A DNA stretch of 64,000 bases, from the NCBI RefSeq assembly GCF_032930845.1, contig NZ_CP136758.1, positions 1,689,001 through 1,753,000 on the forward strand. Direction: 5' to 3'. Numbering within the stretch: position 1 is the stretch's first letter; each line of letters starts with the position of its first letter. Source of the DNA: Parvularcula sp. LCG005. Lineage in GTDB: Bacteria > Pseudomonadota > Alphaproteobacteria > Caulobacterales > Parvularculaceae. The translations under genes and the position numbers were made by a program. The notes beneath the pieces were generated by a model that searched no databases, was not told the origin of the DNA, and saw only the letters and a program-made list of their open reading frames with translations. Shown here one piece after another: positions 47,513-56,253 of this stretch.

Positions 47513-48949
47513 ATGATGAAAAATGCGCATCTGATTGGCCTTTGTGGTGCTGGCATGTCTGCCGTCGCCCGCCTGCTTCAGGAAACCGGATATATCGTGA
47601 CGGGGTCGGATGAAGGGTTTTATCCGCCGGTCAGCGACTACCTCACCCGCATCGGTCTTGGCTGCATGATCGGCCACCGCGCCAGCAACATTCCGCCCGA
47701 CCCGGACCTGATCGTGATCGGCAAGCACGCCAAGCTCGTGCCCGAAAGCAATGAAGAAGTCGCGGCCGCACTGGACCAGTACGCGGACAACGTTCACTCC
47801 TTCCCTCAGGTGCTGGCCCAGTTGACCGCCGATCGCGAACGGATGGTGGTCGCAGGATCCTACGGCAAGTCGACGTTGACCTCTCTGATTACCTGGTGCC
47901 TCGTTTCCACTGGCAAGGCGCCGGGCTGGTTTATCGGGGCCATCCCAAAAGGCCTGTCCCATTCGTCAGCCATGGGAGGTGCGGGGCCGTTTATCTTTGA
48001 AGGCGATGAGTATCCCAGTGCCAATTGGGACGACCGGCCCAAATTCGTCCATTATGATCCGGCGACGGTTCTGTTGACGTCTGCCACCCATGACCACGTC
48101 AATATCTATCCCACGTTGCAGAGCTATCATGCGCCATTTCATGCGCTCATGACCGGGCTGTCCGAACGCCAGGGCCACCTGATCGCGTGCACGGACGAGC
48201 AATATTCGTCGAACTTCTTCTACGCATTCCCCGGCCGCAAGACGTCCTACGGGCTTGAGCCCGGCGCAGATTACGGGGCGCAGATGATCGAACTGGGAGA
48301 TCCCATCGCTGGCACGCCGACCCGCTTTACCCTGACCGTGGACCGAACCCCTTATCCCGGCTTCGAGACCAGCCAGATGGGTCGACATGCGGTCCAGAAC
48401 ATTTGCGGCGCCGCCGCCTATCTTGTGGGCGAAGGCCATCTGACCATTGATGAGTTCCAGGCCGCGGTCGCAGCCTTTGCAGGGCTTGAGCGACGGCTCG
48501 ACCGCAAGGCACCGGGCAGCGCTCTGCCCGTCTATGAAGGGTTTGGCTCGTCCTACGAGAAAGCCCGCGCGGCGATTGATGCCATGCGGGCGCATTTTCC
48601 CCAGCGTCGCCTGATCGTGATGTTCGAACCGCACACTTTCACCTGGCGCAATCGCAATGCCCTGTCGCAATATGACAGCGCCTTTGCCGGTACCGACACC
48701 GTCTGGATGTTTGCACCGCCCGACCACGGTCAGGGCACGCATGATCAGGTATCCGGCGAAGAGATCGTCGAGCGCGCACGGCAAACCCATCGGGACGTGC
48801 GGATTTTCACCAAGGACGATGTGAGCCAGGTGCTGGACGATGCCTCTCCTTCAAACGACGTGTTGCTGATCCTGTCGTCGGGCAGCTTTGGCGGCAGCCT
48901 CGCGAGATTTCTCGCAGCGGTGGTCGACCGCCATCCGGCGACAAGCTGA
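47513..48949 (+). CDS. Mpl-like Mur ligase family protein
   Basis: A 478-residue homologue of Mpl (UDP-MurNAc:L-Ala-D-Glu-meso-DAP ligase), which recycles wall tripeptide. It keeps HLIGLCGAGMSAVARLL, GDEYPSANWDDRPKFVHY, the ATHDHVNIYPTL region and SSGSFGGSLARFL. Two motifs differ: the P-loop is AGSYGKSTLTS (normally AGTHGKTTT) and the YDDFAHHP motif is YEGFGSSY (about residue 340), with FEPHTFTWRNR following. These changes suggest a distinct subfamily that may use another substrate. ATG at 47513 is chosen over a GTG at 47507. It is divergent from rnpB. Confidence 0.85.
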   Translation: MMKNAHLIGLCGAGMSAVARLLQETGYIVTGSDEGFYPPVSDYLTRIGLGCMIGHRASNIPPDPDLIVIGKHAKLVPESNEEVAAALDQYADNVHSFPQVLAQLTADRERMVVAGSYGKSTLTSLITWCLVSTGKAPGWFIGAIPKGLSHSSAMGGAGPFIFEGDEYPSANWDDRPKFVHYDPATVLLTSATHDHVNIYPTLQSYHAPFHALMTGLSERQGHLIACTDEQYSSNFFYAFPGRKTSYGLEPGADYGAQMIELGDPIAGTPTRFTLTVDRTPYPGFETSQMGRHAVQNICGAAAYLVGEGHLTIDEFQAAVAAFAGLERRLDRKAPGSALPVYEGFGSSYEKARAAIDAMRAHFPQRRLIVMFEPHTFTWRNRNALSQYDSAFAGTDTVWMFAPPDHGQGTHDQVSGEEIVERARQTHRDVRIFTKDDVSQVLDDASPSNDVLLILSSGSFGGSLARFLAAVVDRHPATS

Positions 48950-49079
48950 AGCGGCAATCCCCTGAACAGGTGACGCGTTTGCGCCACGCCGGAGCGCTGG
49001 CAGCAGCCATGGCCCCAGCGCCCCATTGCCTCGGCGGTCAGGTCTCGTTAACGTCGAGGTCTAGTCGGGGATATGAGCT

Positions 49080-49721
49080 ATGAAATTCTTGTCGAGTCTT
49101 GCCGCAGCAGCCGCAGTCGTTCTCTCAGGGGCCGCCCTCGGGGGCGCCATGGCCCAGCCGGTTTCCCGGCCAACAGAGATGCTGCCGAGCGTGTCATTCA
49201 CTCACATCGAACCGGTCCTGCGCGAGGCGGGCTTCCAGACACTGATCCAGGAAGCGAATGGACAGAAGGTGATGTATGTACAGGCGAACAACCGTCGCCT
49301 GCAGCTGTTCCAGCGGGCCTGCAGCTCTGAAACGCAGTGCGCCGGCCTGTGGATGTTCGCGTTCATGACGAGCAGTGCGTCGTTGGATCAGATCAACCAG
49401 TTCAACATGGGCTCCAAGCCAGCCCGCGCCACGCTTATCAACGGCAAGGTAGCCCTCGACCGCTATCTGATTGCTGATTACGGCACAGCTCGCGGCTCGT
49501 TCGTGATTAACGCCGCTGTGTTCGTGAGCATGATCGATCAGTGGTTCGAGTTCGAAAAACAGACAGGCGCCGTGGCCGTCAGCTTTGAACCCCTGTTCGG
49601 CGAGACACCCAGTGCGGCCGGCATGGACCACGAAACGTACGACGTGTTCAAGACGCTGTCAGAAAACTCGGGCCTGACCAATTCCAACAACAGCATTGGC
49701 CTGCCTGGTTCGATCAACTGA
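49080..49721 (+). CDS. YbjN domain-containing exported protein
   Basis: A 213-residue protein with a signal peptide ending near GGAMAQ. The rest resembles alphaproteobacterial YbjN proteins: a type III secretion chaperone-like fold with LDQINQFNMGSKPARATLI-like and LDRYLIADYG segments. YbjN affects motility, stress and surface traits in enterics; here the function is unknown. Two Cys (ACSSETQC) may form a disulfide. It ends before a bidirectional terminator. Confidence 0.8.
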   Translation: MKFLSSLAAAAAVVLSGAALGGAMAQPVSRPTEMLPSVSFTHIEPVLREAGFQTLIQEANGQKVMYVQANNRRLQLFQRACSSETQCAGLWMFAFMTSSASLDQINQFNMGSKPARATLINGKVALDRYLIADYGTARGSFVINAAVFVSMIDQWFEFEKQTGAVAVSFEPLFGETPSAAGMDHETYDVFKTLSENSGLTNSNNSIGLPGSIN

Positions 49722-49747
49722 TCTTCCAAGCCTTTACTCAAAAGAAA

Positions 49748-49775
49748 AGCGGCCCCGCGAGGGCCGCTTTTTTTG
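49748..49775. terminator. terminator between the YbjN and ilvE genes
   Basis: AGCGGCCC-CGCGA-GGGCCGCT forms an 8-bp stem followed by seven T on plus; on minus it is followed by a TTTTCTTT run, so it may serve both converging genes. Confidence 0.88.
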
Positions 49776-49799
49776 TGGTGTGTGGTCTGATGAGTTGGC

Positions 49800-50720
49800 T
49801 CAGACCTTGTCGAGCCAGCCCCAGCGGTCCTCGGTCGTGCCATCGAACAGACCAAAGAACGTATCCTGCACCATCTTGGTGATCGGGTTATCGCCTTCCT
49901 TGCCAACGATAAGTCCGTCCACGGAGCGGATCGGCGTGACCTCAGCAGCTGTCCCTGTGAAGAACAGCTCGTCAGCGCCGTACATGGATTCCCGTGACAT
50001 CGACTGCTCGACCAGCTCCACGCCCTTGTCCTTCAGGATGGTGATGACGGAGTTGCGGGTGATGCCGCCAAGCAGCGAATTGGCCAGTGGCGGCGTCACA
50101 ACGCGGCCATCTTTGACCATGAAGATATTCTCGCCGCCGCCTTCAGACACGGTGCCGTCATGGGTCAGGCCAATACCTTCGGCGAGGCCCTGCTTCTTGG
50201 CTTCCATGGTGATCAGGCGGGACGACAGGTAGTTGCCAGCCATCTTCACGCCCGCAGGCTGCGTGCCCGGTGCGGCGCGACGCCAGCTCGACACGCCCAC
50301 ATCGATCCCCTTCTCCACGGCATCAGCGCCAAGATAGCGGCCAAATTCGAACGCGATGATGTCGAGTTCGTTCGGCGCGCCGGTGGCGGATGGCGACATC
50401 TCACCATAGCCGAGATAGGCGTTGGTACGGATATAGGCCGACTCCAGACCATTCTCCCGAACGGTGCGGCGCGTCGCTTCCATCAGCTCGTCCGCGGTGA
50501 AGTGGATGCCGATGCCGTAAATCCGCGCCGAGTAGAACAGGCGGTCGATATGGGCATCGTTGCGGAAGATGTAGGTGCCGGTTGGCGTCTTGTACGCCCG
50601 GCTGCCTTCGAAGGCGCAGGTGCCATAAAGCAGCGCATGCGTCATGACGTGGGTCGTCGCCTCTGCCCACGGTACCATCTCACCGCTTCTCCAGATGTAT
50701 TTGGATTCTTTGATGGGCAT
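49800..50720 (-). CDS. ilvE: branched-chain amino acid aminotransferase
   Basis: A 306-residue fold-type IV PLP enzyme that makes or breaks Leu, Ile and Val with 2-oxoglutarate. The PLP lysine is in VKMAGNYLSSR; HALLYGTCAFEGSRAY, SEGGGENIFMV and LFFTGTAAEVTPI are family motifs. ATG at 50720 has GGAG eight bases upstream, which favours it over a TTG at 50738. Divergent from mazG over 100 bases. Confidence 0.95.
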   Translation of the reverse strand: MPIKESKYIWRSGEMVPWAEATTHVMTHALLYGTCAFEGSRAYKTPTGTYIFRNDAHIDRLFYSARIYGIGIHFTADELMEATRRTVRENGLESAYIRTNAYLGYGEMSPSATGAPNELDIIAFEFGRYLGADAVEKGIDVGVSSWRRAAPGTQPAGVKMAGNYLSSRLITMEAKKQGLAEGIGLTHDGTVSEGGGENIFMVKDGRVVTPPLANSLLGGITRNSVITILKDKGVELVEQSMSRESMYGADELFFTGTAAEVTPIRSVDGLIVGKEGDNPITKMVQDTFFGLFDGTTEDRWGWLDKV

Positions 50721-50820
50721 AGGAAAACTCCGATTCAATTTCCGGGGGTTGTATCACCGCCCGCACGCCCTGCAAGAAGGTCGCGCAAGAAACAATAGTC
50801 CCAGTGCAACGGAGCCGAAG

Positions 50821-51624
50821 ATGGCCTTTTCGCCCCCCGAAGATAGACGTTCCCTCTCTGCACTCACCCAGATCATGGCCAATCTTCGCGCGCCCAATGG
50901 CGGCTGCCCATGGGACCTCGAGCAGGACCACCGGTCCATTGCGCGCTACACGATCGAAGAAGCCTATGAAGTCGTCGATGCGATCGAACAGGGCGACGAT
51001 CAGGATCTGCGCGACGAGCTTGGTGATCTGCTGCTGCAGGTGATCTTCCACTCCCAGATGGCCAGCGAGCGCGGCGCGTTCACTCTGTCGGACGTCATAG
51101 AGTCCATCGTCGACAAGATGGTCCGGCGTCACCCCCATGTCTTTGCCGATGCGGACCACCGCAATGCAGACGAACAGACCGCCGCATGGGAAGACATCAA
51201 GGCCGCAGAGCGCGCCGGCAAAGACAAGCTGCAGGGCGCCCTCGCCGATATTCCTGTCGGCATGCCCGCCCTGACGCGAGCGGAAAAGCTGGGCAAGCGC
51301 GCCGCTCGGATGGGCTTTGACTGGCCTGACGTTTCTGGGGTCACCGACAAGATCCGCGAGGAACTGGCCGAGACCGAAGAGGCGATCAGAACCGGAGACG
51401 AGAGCAAGGTCGTCGATGAGCTGGGCGACCTTCTGTTCAGCGTCGCCAACCTCACCCGCTATCTCGGCGTAGATGGTGAAACCGCTCTGCGCGGCACCAA
51501 CGCCAAGTTCATGCGGCGCTTCGCAGCCATTGAAGACGGCGTCGCTCGCAGCGGCCGACGGTTTGAGGATCACACCCTCGCTGAGCTTGAATCCTATTGG
51601 GATGCGGCGAAGCGGGCTGAATAA
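50821..51624 (+). CDS. mazG: nucleoside triphosphate pyrophosphohydrolase MazG
   Basis: A 267-residue protein with two MazG domains. The first has NGGCPWDLEQDH and the metal site EEAYEVVDAI with DELGDLLLQV; the second has EELAETEEAI and DELGDLLFSV. It hydrolyses NTPs to NMP and pyrophosphate, cleaning nucleotide pools and lowering ppGpp build-up in E. coli. ATG at 50821 follows GGAG by six bases; longer frames upstream run into the ilvE promoter region. Confidence 0.94.
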   Translation: MAFSPPEDRRSLSALTQIMANLRAPNGGCPWDLEQDHRSIARYTIEEAYEVVDAIEQGDDQDLRDELGDLLLQVIFHSQMASERGAFTLSDVIESIVDKMVRRHPHVFADADHRNADEQTAAWEDIKAAERAGKDKLQGALADIPVGMPALTRAEKLGKRAARMGFDWPDVSGVTDKIREELAETEEAIRTGDESKVVDELGDLLFSVANLTRYLGVDGETALRGTNAKFMRRFAAIEDGVARSGRRFEDHTLAELESYWDAAKRAE

Positions 51625-51654
51625 GTTGATCTTTTCGAACTGACAGCCAATTCA

Positions 51655-51673
51655 TTAAGGATTTCTTCCTTAA
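51655..51673 (+). promoter_or_regulatory. inverted repeat upstream of the outer-membrane protein gene
   Basis: TTAAGGA-TTTCT-TCCTTAA is a perfect 7-5-7 inverted repeat in the 86-base gap before the next gene. It is not followed by a T run, so it is more likely an operator or leader hairpin than a terminator of mazG. No regulator can be named. Confidence 0.35.
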
Positions 51674-51710
51674 GGTGCGGCCGGTCAATCAACTGCACGG
51701 AGAGACACGC

Positions 51711-52376
51711 ATGATTCGCACGCCCCTTATTCTGGCCGCCGCCCTCTGCGCCGCCACCGCCCTGCCCGCCGCGGCTCAGGATATTGCCGTCGACGGCAGT
51801 CTTGGGACCACCGGTATTGGCGCCCATGTCCAATGGAAGCCGATCAACCGGGTCGTTCTGCGCGGGGGCTACAGCTATCTCAACTTCACGCGTGACGATC
51901 AGGAATATGACGGTGTCGAATATGATGCCGAAATGGATTTCCAGATGCCAAGCGGCTTTGTCGACCTGCACCCGTTCGAGAACGGCTTCACTCTGACTGG
52001 CGGTGTTTATCTGGGGGAGAAGATGGCCGACCTGACGGCGAACCCGGACGAAAACGTCACGGTGGGTGATCTGACCTTCACGCCGGAGCAGATCGGCATC
52101 CTGAATGCACGGGCCGATTTTGAAGACACCGCGCCCTATCTCGGGGTCGGTTGGGACAACGCCCTGTACGGCGACGGCGGCATATCGCTGTTCGCCCGGT
52201 TGGGCGTCATGTTCACGGGCAGTCCGGAAGTCAGCATGACGGCAAGCGGCGGCACACTGAGCAATGAAGCCATTGTTCAGGAGGCCCTTGCCGATGAGGA
52301 GGCCGAACTGAAAGACGATATCGAGGACTACGACCTCTACCCCGTCATCAATGTCGGCGTGAGCTTCAGCTTCTAG
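51711..52376 (+). CDS. predicted outer-membrane beta-barrel protein
   Basis: A 221-residue protein with a signal peptide ending at PAAAQD, alternating polar/apolar strands (VVLRGGYSYLNFT, FTLTGGVYLGEK, ISLFARLGVMFTG) and a terminal Phe in NVGVSFSF, the BAM recognition end. It resembles small OmpW/OmpA-like eight-strand barrels. An acidic insertion (DEEAELKDDIEDYD) precedes the last strand. The role is unknown. GGAGA lies seven bases before the ATG at 51711. Confidence 0.8.
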   Translation: MIRTPLILAAALCAATALPAAAQDIAVDGSLGTTGIGAHVQWKPINRVVLRGGYSYLNFTRDDQEYDGVEYDAEMDFQMPSGFVDLHPFENGFTLTGGVYLGEKMADLTANPDENVTVGDLTFTPEQIGILNARADFEDTAPYLGVGWDNALYGDGGISLFARLGVMFTGSPEVSMTASGGTLSNEAIVQEALADEEAELKDDIEDYDLYPVINVGVSFSF

Positions 52377-52378
52377 TC

Positions 52379-52414
52379 AAAAAGCGATCCGCCTGATCAG
52401 TGCAGGCGGATCGC
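52379..52414 (-). terminator. intrinsic terminator after the VPLPA-CTERM gene
   Basis: A perfect 12-bp stem (GCGATCCGCCTG / CAGGCGGATCGC, loop of 7) is followed on the minus strand by five T. It starts ten bases past the stop of the minus-strand gene; on plus there is no T run. Confidence 0.85.
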
Positions 52415-52423
52415 CCATGATCG

Positions 52424-53056
52424 TCAGCGTTTGGCTTTGCGACGAGCAGCACCCGCGCCAAGCAGGCCTGATGCAAAGAGAACCGCGGCAGCAGGCACGG
52501 GAACGGCATCGGCTTCCAGTTCCAGGAAAGCGATATTGGCAATGCCGGTCACGGTGGGAGAGGTATTGTTCCAGCGCGTCTCGTCGATGACCACCTTGGA
52601 AATGCCAAGGGCACTTTCAAAACCGACGAACACACCGCTGAACAGGGTCGGCATGGTCAGCGACACCGTCTCGATCAGCGATCCGTCTGCGGTAAAATAG
52701 GAAATGTCATAGCTCGCACGCGAAGAGACAAGGTCGAAAGCGATAACGGCCTGCGCTTCGTCGAAGGACAATGTCAAATAAGACGTCGGCGCATTATCGG
52801 TCAGCAGGTTCGTGTATCCTGCAGTAGAAATATCTGTCCGCCAATTTGGACCTGCACTATCGGTCAAGGTGAATCCGTTGGCCGTGATGACAGGGTTGTT
52901 CTGCACCATCGTCGCTTTTGGATCGCCCAGCGTCTCAGCACCGCTCAAGTCGGCTCGGCTGATCACGGCGGCGTTTGCTGCGGCTGACATAGAAAGTAAT
53001 GCAGCGCAGGCTGCGATGGTAACTTTATACCCAGGTAAATCCCCACTTTGTTGCAC
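52424..53056 (-). CDS. exported protein with VPLPA-CTERM-type sorting signal
   Basis: About 210 residues. A signal peptide (ALLSMSAAANA) precedes a beta-rich domain (about 30-180) and a C-terminal tripartite tag: VPVPAAAVLFASGLLG then the basic tail ARRKAKR. This is the layout of PEP-CTERM/VPLPA-CTERM proteins, which an exosortase cuts and sends to the surface or exopolysaccharide. No exosortase gene is in the window. The start is uncertain; GTG at 53056 with GGTAGG upstream gives the best signal peptide, whereas a longer frame adds residues unlike an export signal. Confidence 0.8.
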   Translation of the reverse strand: MQQSGDLPGYKVTIAACAALLSMSAAANAAVISRADLSGAETLGDPKATMVQNNPVITANGFTLTDSAGPNWRTDISTAGYTNLLTDNAPTSYLTLSFDEAQAVIAFDLVSSRASYDISYFTADGSLIETVSLTMPTLFSGVFVGFESALGISKVVIDETRWNNTSPTVTGIANIAFLELEADAVPVPAAAVLFASGLLGAGAARRKAKR

Positions 53057-53221
53057 GCCTACCCCCGCAAATTTTCTGCCACATCGGTCCATCTTGGAAC
53101 GAAACGGCATCGCGGAGGCATCAGCATGCAATCGAGGCGGAACTGTCTTCCAGATCAATCGCCTATATAGGGGATAGCCGTGCCAAAATCGTCAGGCGCG
53201 CTGCCTGTGGATTGTATGGCC

Positions 53222-53605
53222 TCAAGCCTCATCTTCCAATGCGTGCATGTCGTCATCGGACAGGCCAAAATGATGGCCGATCTCGTGGACAAGGACGTGT
53301 GCGATGACTTTTTCAAGGCTGTCACTGCCCTCGCGCCAATAACGGATCATGGGCTTGCGATAGAGAAAGACCATGTCTGGCTGGGTGGCGACATCGAACA
53401 GGCTTTTCCGCGTGACATCAACACCGTGGTAGAGACCCAGCAACCCGTCCGGATGCGAGATGCCAAGGCGCGCCAGCGTCTCGTCATCGGCATAGTCGAC
53501 GACGCGGATATGGACATCCTTGCTCAGCGTTCGGAAGGCTTCCGGCAGGCTGTTATAGACCTCGCGCACCACACTCTCGAAATGATCGGCAGATAGATCA
53601 GTCAT
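53222..53605 (-). CDS. zincin-like metallopeptidase family protein
   Basis: A 127-residue protein with HVLVHEIGHHFGLSDDDM, the HExxH zinc motif of the small family (PF06262) of acidic zincin-like proteins. VEVPDEVWE-like conserved text is replaced here by family-typical GLLGLYHGVDVTRKS and DMVFLYRKPMIRYW. Substrate unknown; members sit in the cytoplasm. The ATG overlaps the IMPase stop by four bases (ATGA). Confidence 0.88.
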   Translation of the reverse strand: MTDLSADHFESVVREVYNSLPEAFRTLSKDVHIRVVDYADDETLARLGISHPDGLLGLYHGVDVTRKSLFDVATQPDMVFLYRKPMIRYWREGSDSLEKVIAHVLVHEIGHHFGLSDDDMHALEDEA

Positions 53606-54414
53606 GGCTTCAGTCTTTCGGCAAAGGTGGTCCATTGTGCCGCGTCGCCGATGGTCAGCATCGGCCGGTGCGGCTGGACGATCGGGCGATAGACGGTCGC
53701 GTCGTCCAGAAATCGGGACGCGCCCCCTGCTTCGCTGACAAGAAGCTCACCGGCCGCATGGTCCCAGGGGTTCATCATGTATTGCAGGACGAAATCGAGC
53801 TCCCCCCGCGCCGTGTCGAGATAGGCGTAGGCGGAGCAGTGCCCCTGCCGCGCCCCGCGTACTGTCCGCAGACAGTCATTGAGCAATGACCGGTAGGGCT
53901 CGGCCATATATTTGGACGAGTAATCCCCATAGGCGTCTTGAAATTTCACGCTCCGGTTCGTCTGCAGTCGGCGACCCTCGAGAAATGCGCCAGCTCCCGG
54001 GGCGGCCATGGCCATCCTGTTCTCAACAGGTGCAAATATCCAGGCACCACGGGTCTCCCCCTTGACCACAAGTGCGACCATCACAGCGAAATTGCTCTCT
54101 CCACGAACAAAATTTGCCGTACCGTCGACGGGGTCGACAAGCCAGACCGGCGCGTCTTCGGACAGCCGCTCAAGGACCGATCCATCGGCCGAGACCGCCT
54201 CCTCACCGACGACGACCGAGCCCGGCAGCAGGTCCATCAGACGCGGGGTGAGCGCCAGTTCAGCCTCCTGATCCGCAATTGTCACAAGATCACCCGGCCC
54301 GGATTTTTCGGTGATGTCAGCATCATTCAAGGACCGAAACCGCGGTAGGATCAGCGTCTCCGCGATCTCCCGCATCAGGTCAGCTGTCTGGTCGAAAAGC
54401 GTGTCATTGATCAT
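53602..54414 (-). CDS. inositol monophosphatase family protein, possibly histidinol-phosphatase
   Basis: A 270-residue Mg-dependent phosphatase: VVGEEAV (first metal Glu), WLVDPVDGTANFVRG (metal Asp residues) and WDHAAGELLVSEAGG. Members dephosphorylate inositol phosphate, PAP or histidinol phosphate; alphaproteobacteria often use one as HisN, but nothing nearby confirms that. ATG at 54414 is preferred; a GTG twelve codons earlier adds an unlikely N-terminus. Confidence 0.88.
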   Translation of the reverse strand: MINDTLFDQTADLMREIAETLILPRFRSLNDADITEKSGPGDLVTIADQEAELALTPRLMDLLPGSVVVGEEAVSADGSVLERLSEDAPVWLVDPVDGTANFVRGESNFAVMVALVVKGETRGAWIFAPVENRMAMAAPGAGAFLEGRRLQTNRSVKFQDAYGDYSSKYMAEPYRSLLNDCLRTVRGARQGHCSAYAYLDTARGELDFVLQYMMNPWDHAAGELLVSEAGGASRFLDDATVYRPIVQPHRPMLTIGDAAQWTTFAERLKP

Positions 54415-54459
54415 GCAGAGGACGTAGCGCGACCGTGCAGCAGGCGCCACTGTTGCCCG

Positions 54460-54840
54460 TCAATCGCCGGTTGAGGGCAGTGAAGACACATTGTCTTCCC
54501 AATTCTGACCGTCAAACGCGGTGATGGTGACGTCCAGCCCCGTGGTGTCGAGACAATTCAGATTGAGCGAGTATCCGTCGGGATGGGAGCGCGGGATATA
54601 ATGTGATTTTACCCCGCACACGGAACAGAAAAGATGTGTCGCCGTCCGCGTATTGAACTGATAGCGCGTCAGCGCATCGGCGCCGGCAAGAAGGCGAAAC
54701 CGCGCCTTTGGCACGATGACGTGGATGAAGCCGACGGCTGTGCAGATCGAGCAATTGCACCTCTGAGCTTCAATCGCAGCCGGCAGGTCGGCTTCCCAAC
54801 GCACAGCGCCGCAGTGACAGCCGCCCTGCCGCGCGCTCAT
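54460..54840 (-). CDS. GFA family (CENP-V/GFA zinc domain) protein
   Basis: A 126-residue protein with the zinc-cysteine pattern of the glutathione-dependent formaldehyde-activating enzyme family: GGCHCGAVRWE, RCNCSICTAVGF and HLFCSVCGVKSHY. Most members do not act on formaldehyde-glutathione and their substrates are unknown. ATG at 54840 lies just after the nucleoside transporter stop, so they may share a transcript. Confidence 0.88.
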   Translation of the reverse strand: MSARQGGCHCGAVRWEADLPAAIEAQRCNCSICTAVGFIHVIVPKARFRLLAGADALTRYQFNTRTATHLFCSVCGVKSHYIPRSHPDGYSLNLNCLDTTGLDVTITAFDGQNWEDNVSSLPSTGD

Positions 54841-54842
54841 TG

Positions 54843-56141
54843 TCACCAGATCAGCCCGACGGCCGCACCGGAGGACAAGGTCGCCAGTGTCCCGGCCATC
54901 AGGGCCTTTGGCGCCAGCTGAATGACTTCGTGGCGACGCCCTTCTTCGAGTGCAGAAAGGCCGCCAATGACGATGCCCAGCGACCCGATATTGGCAAAAC
55001 CGCACATGGCGTAGACCATGATCAAAGTCGCACGATCGTCCAGCGCTTCGGGCGCGAGCCCCGCGAGACGCTCATAGGCGATGACTTCGTTGAGGGCGGT
55101 CTTGATCCCCATCAGCTCACCGGCCGTGAACATCTGATCAGCGGGCACACCGGCGAGCCACACAAATGGCGCGAAGAACCAGCCCAGAAGACGTTCAAGC
55201 GTCAGGGGCGCACCAGCCACGTCCGGCGCCTGGCCCAGAATGATGTTGATGAGCGCAGCCAGGGCGATGAACGCCAGAATGGCAACGATGATATTAGCCC
55301 AAAGTTTGCCGCCTTCGCTGGCGCCGCGTGTGAAGGCATCCATCGTGTTCTGATAGTCAAAACCGTCGGCGGTCTGGTCGGCGGTCGTGGCCACCTCGCC
55401 CTTGGCCGGCGGCACCATGATCCGGGAGATCAGGAGCGCAGCAGGCACGGCAATGATGGACGCCACAAGGATGTGTCCGAGCATGGCCGGATCAAGCGGC
55501 GACAGGATGAAGGCATAAAGGGCCATCACGGTCCCCGCCACAGTGGCATAACCGCAGCTGATCACTGCAAACAGTTCCGACCGTGTCAGGCGACGCAAAT
55601 AGGGGCGGATCAGCAATGGCGCTTCGGTCTGGCCCAAGAGTACGTTGGCCGCCGCAGCAAGCGACACGGCGCCGCCCGTCCCGAGCAGTCTGGCGATGAT
55701 CATGGCGAACGCCCTGATGATCACTTTCAGAATGCCCCAGTGCCAGAGGACAGCGGCAAGCGCCGACACAAACACCAAGAGCGGCAAGGCCTGCAGCGCA
55801 AAGATGAAGAACGGACCGGGATTGCCGACAGCCTCATCGAAGGGGAGGTTCTGGGTCGACCCAAGATAGCCAAAGAGAAAGTTCGTGCCCGCCCAGGTCG
55901 CTTCCTGCAGCGCCGCCACAATGCCGTTCAGGCCATCAAGGCTGTTCCGGGCCACTGGCACACGAAGAAACACGGCCGCGATCGACAATTGCAACGCCAG
56001 GGTGACGAAGAACTGTCCAATGGGGAAGCGGGCTTTACGCTCGGAAAGGATGAAAGCGAGTGCGCTGAACGCCACAAGCCCGATCGCACTCTGCAAGCGC
56101 GGTGTGAGAACGAATTCGATGGGTTTGCCCTTCCCTGCCAA
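54843..56141 (-). CDS. NupC-type concentrative nucleoside transporter
   Basis: About 432 residues with a CNT-family layout: an N-terminal three-helix part, then a core with GQTEAPLLIRPYL (nucleoside-binding HP1/TM4 region), SCGYATVAGTVMALYA, the gate, KTALNEVIAYERLA and a final CGFANIGSLGIVIGGL. It takes up nucleosides with Na+ or H+. The first possible codon is TTG at 56141 without a clear ribosome site, so the exact start is unsure. Confidence 0.9.
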   Translation of the reverse strand: MAGKGKPIEFVLTPRLQSAIGLVAFSALAFILSERKARFPIGQFFVTLALQLSIAAVFLRVPVARNSLDGLNGIVAALQEATWAGTNFLFGYLGSTQNLPFDEAVGNPGPFFIFALQALPLLVFVSALAAVLWHWGILKVIIRAFAMIIARLLGTGGAVSLAAAANVLLGQTEAPLLIRPYLRRLTRSELFAVISCGYATVAGTVMALYAFILSPLDPAMLGHILVASIIAVPAALLISRIMVPPAKGEVATTADQTADGFDYQNTMDAFTRGASEGGKLWANIIVAILAFIALAALINIILGQAPDVAGAPLTLERLLGWFFAPFVWLAGVPADQMFTAGELMGIKTALNEVIAYERLAGLAPEALDDRATLIMVYAMCGFANIGSLGIVIGGLSALEEGRRHEVIQLAPKALMAGTLATLSSGAAVGLIW

Positions 56142-56163
56142 TGCCGGTCGGGAGAAAGGATTA

Positions 56164-56184
56164 GCCCTGAGTGCGCCTCAGGGC
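56164..56184 (-). other. hairpin between nuoD and the nucleoside transporter gene
   Basis: GCCCTGAG-TGCGC-CTCAGGGC is a perfect 8-bp stem in the 112-base gap after nuoD. There is no clear T run on the minus strand (CCTTTCTCCC follows), so it may be a weak terminator or an mRNA-stability hairpin. Confidence 0.4.
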
Positions 56185-56253
56185 AATGTACCGATTGGCC
56201 TTCTGCGCAACTCCTGAACACGGTCACATTTGCGCAACAGTTGCGGCTGCAAC

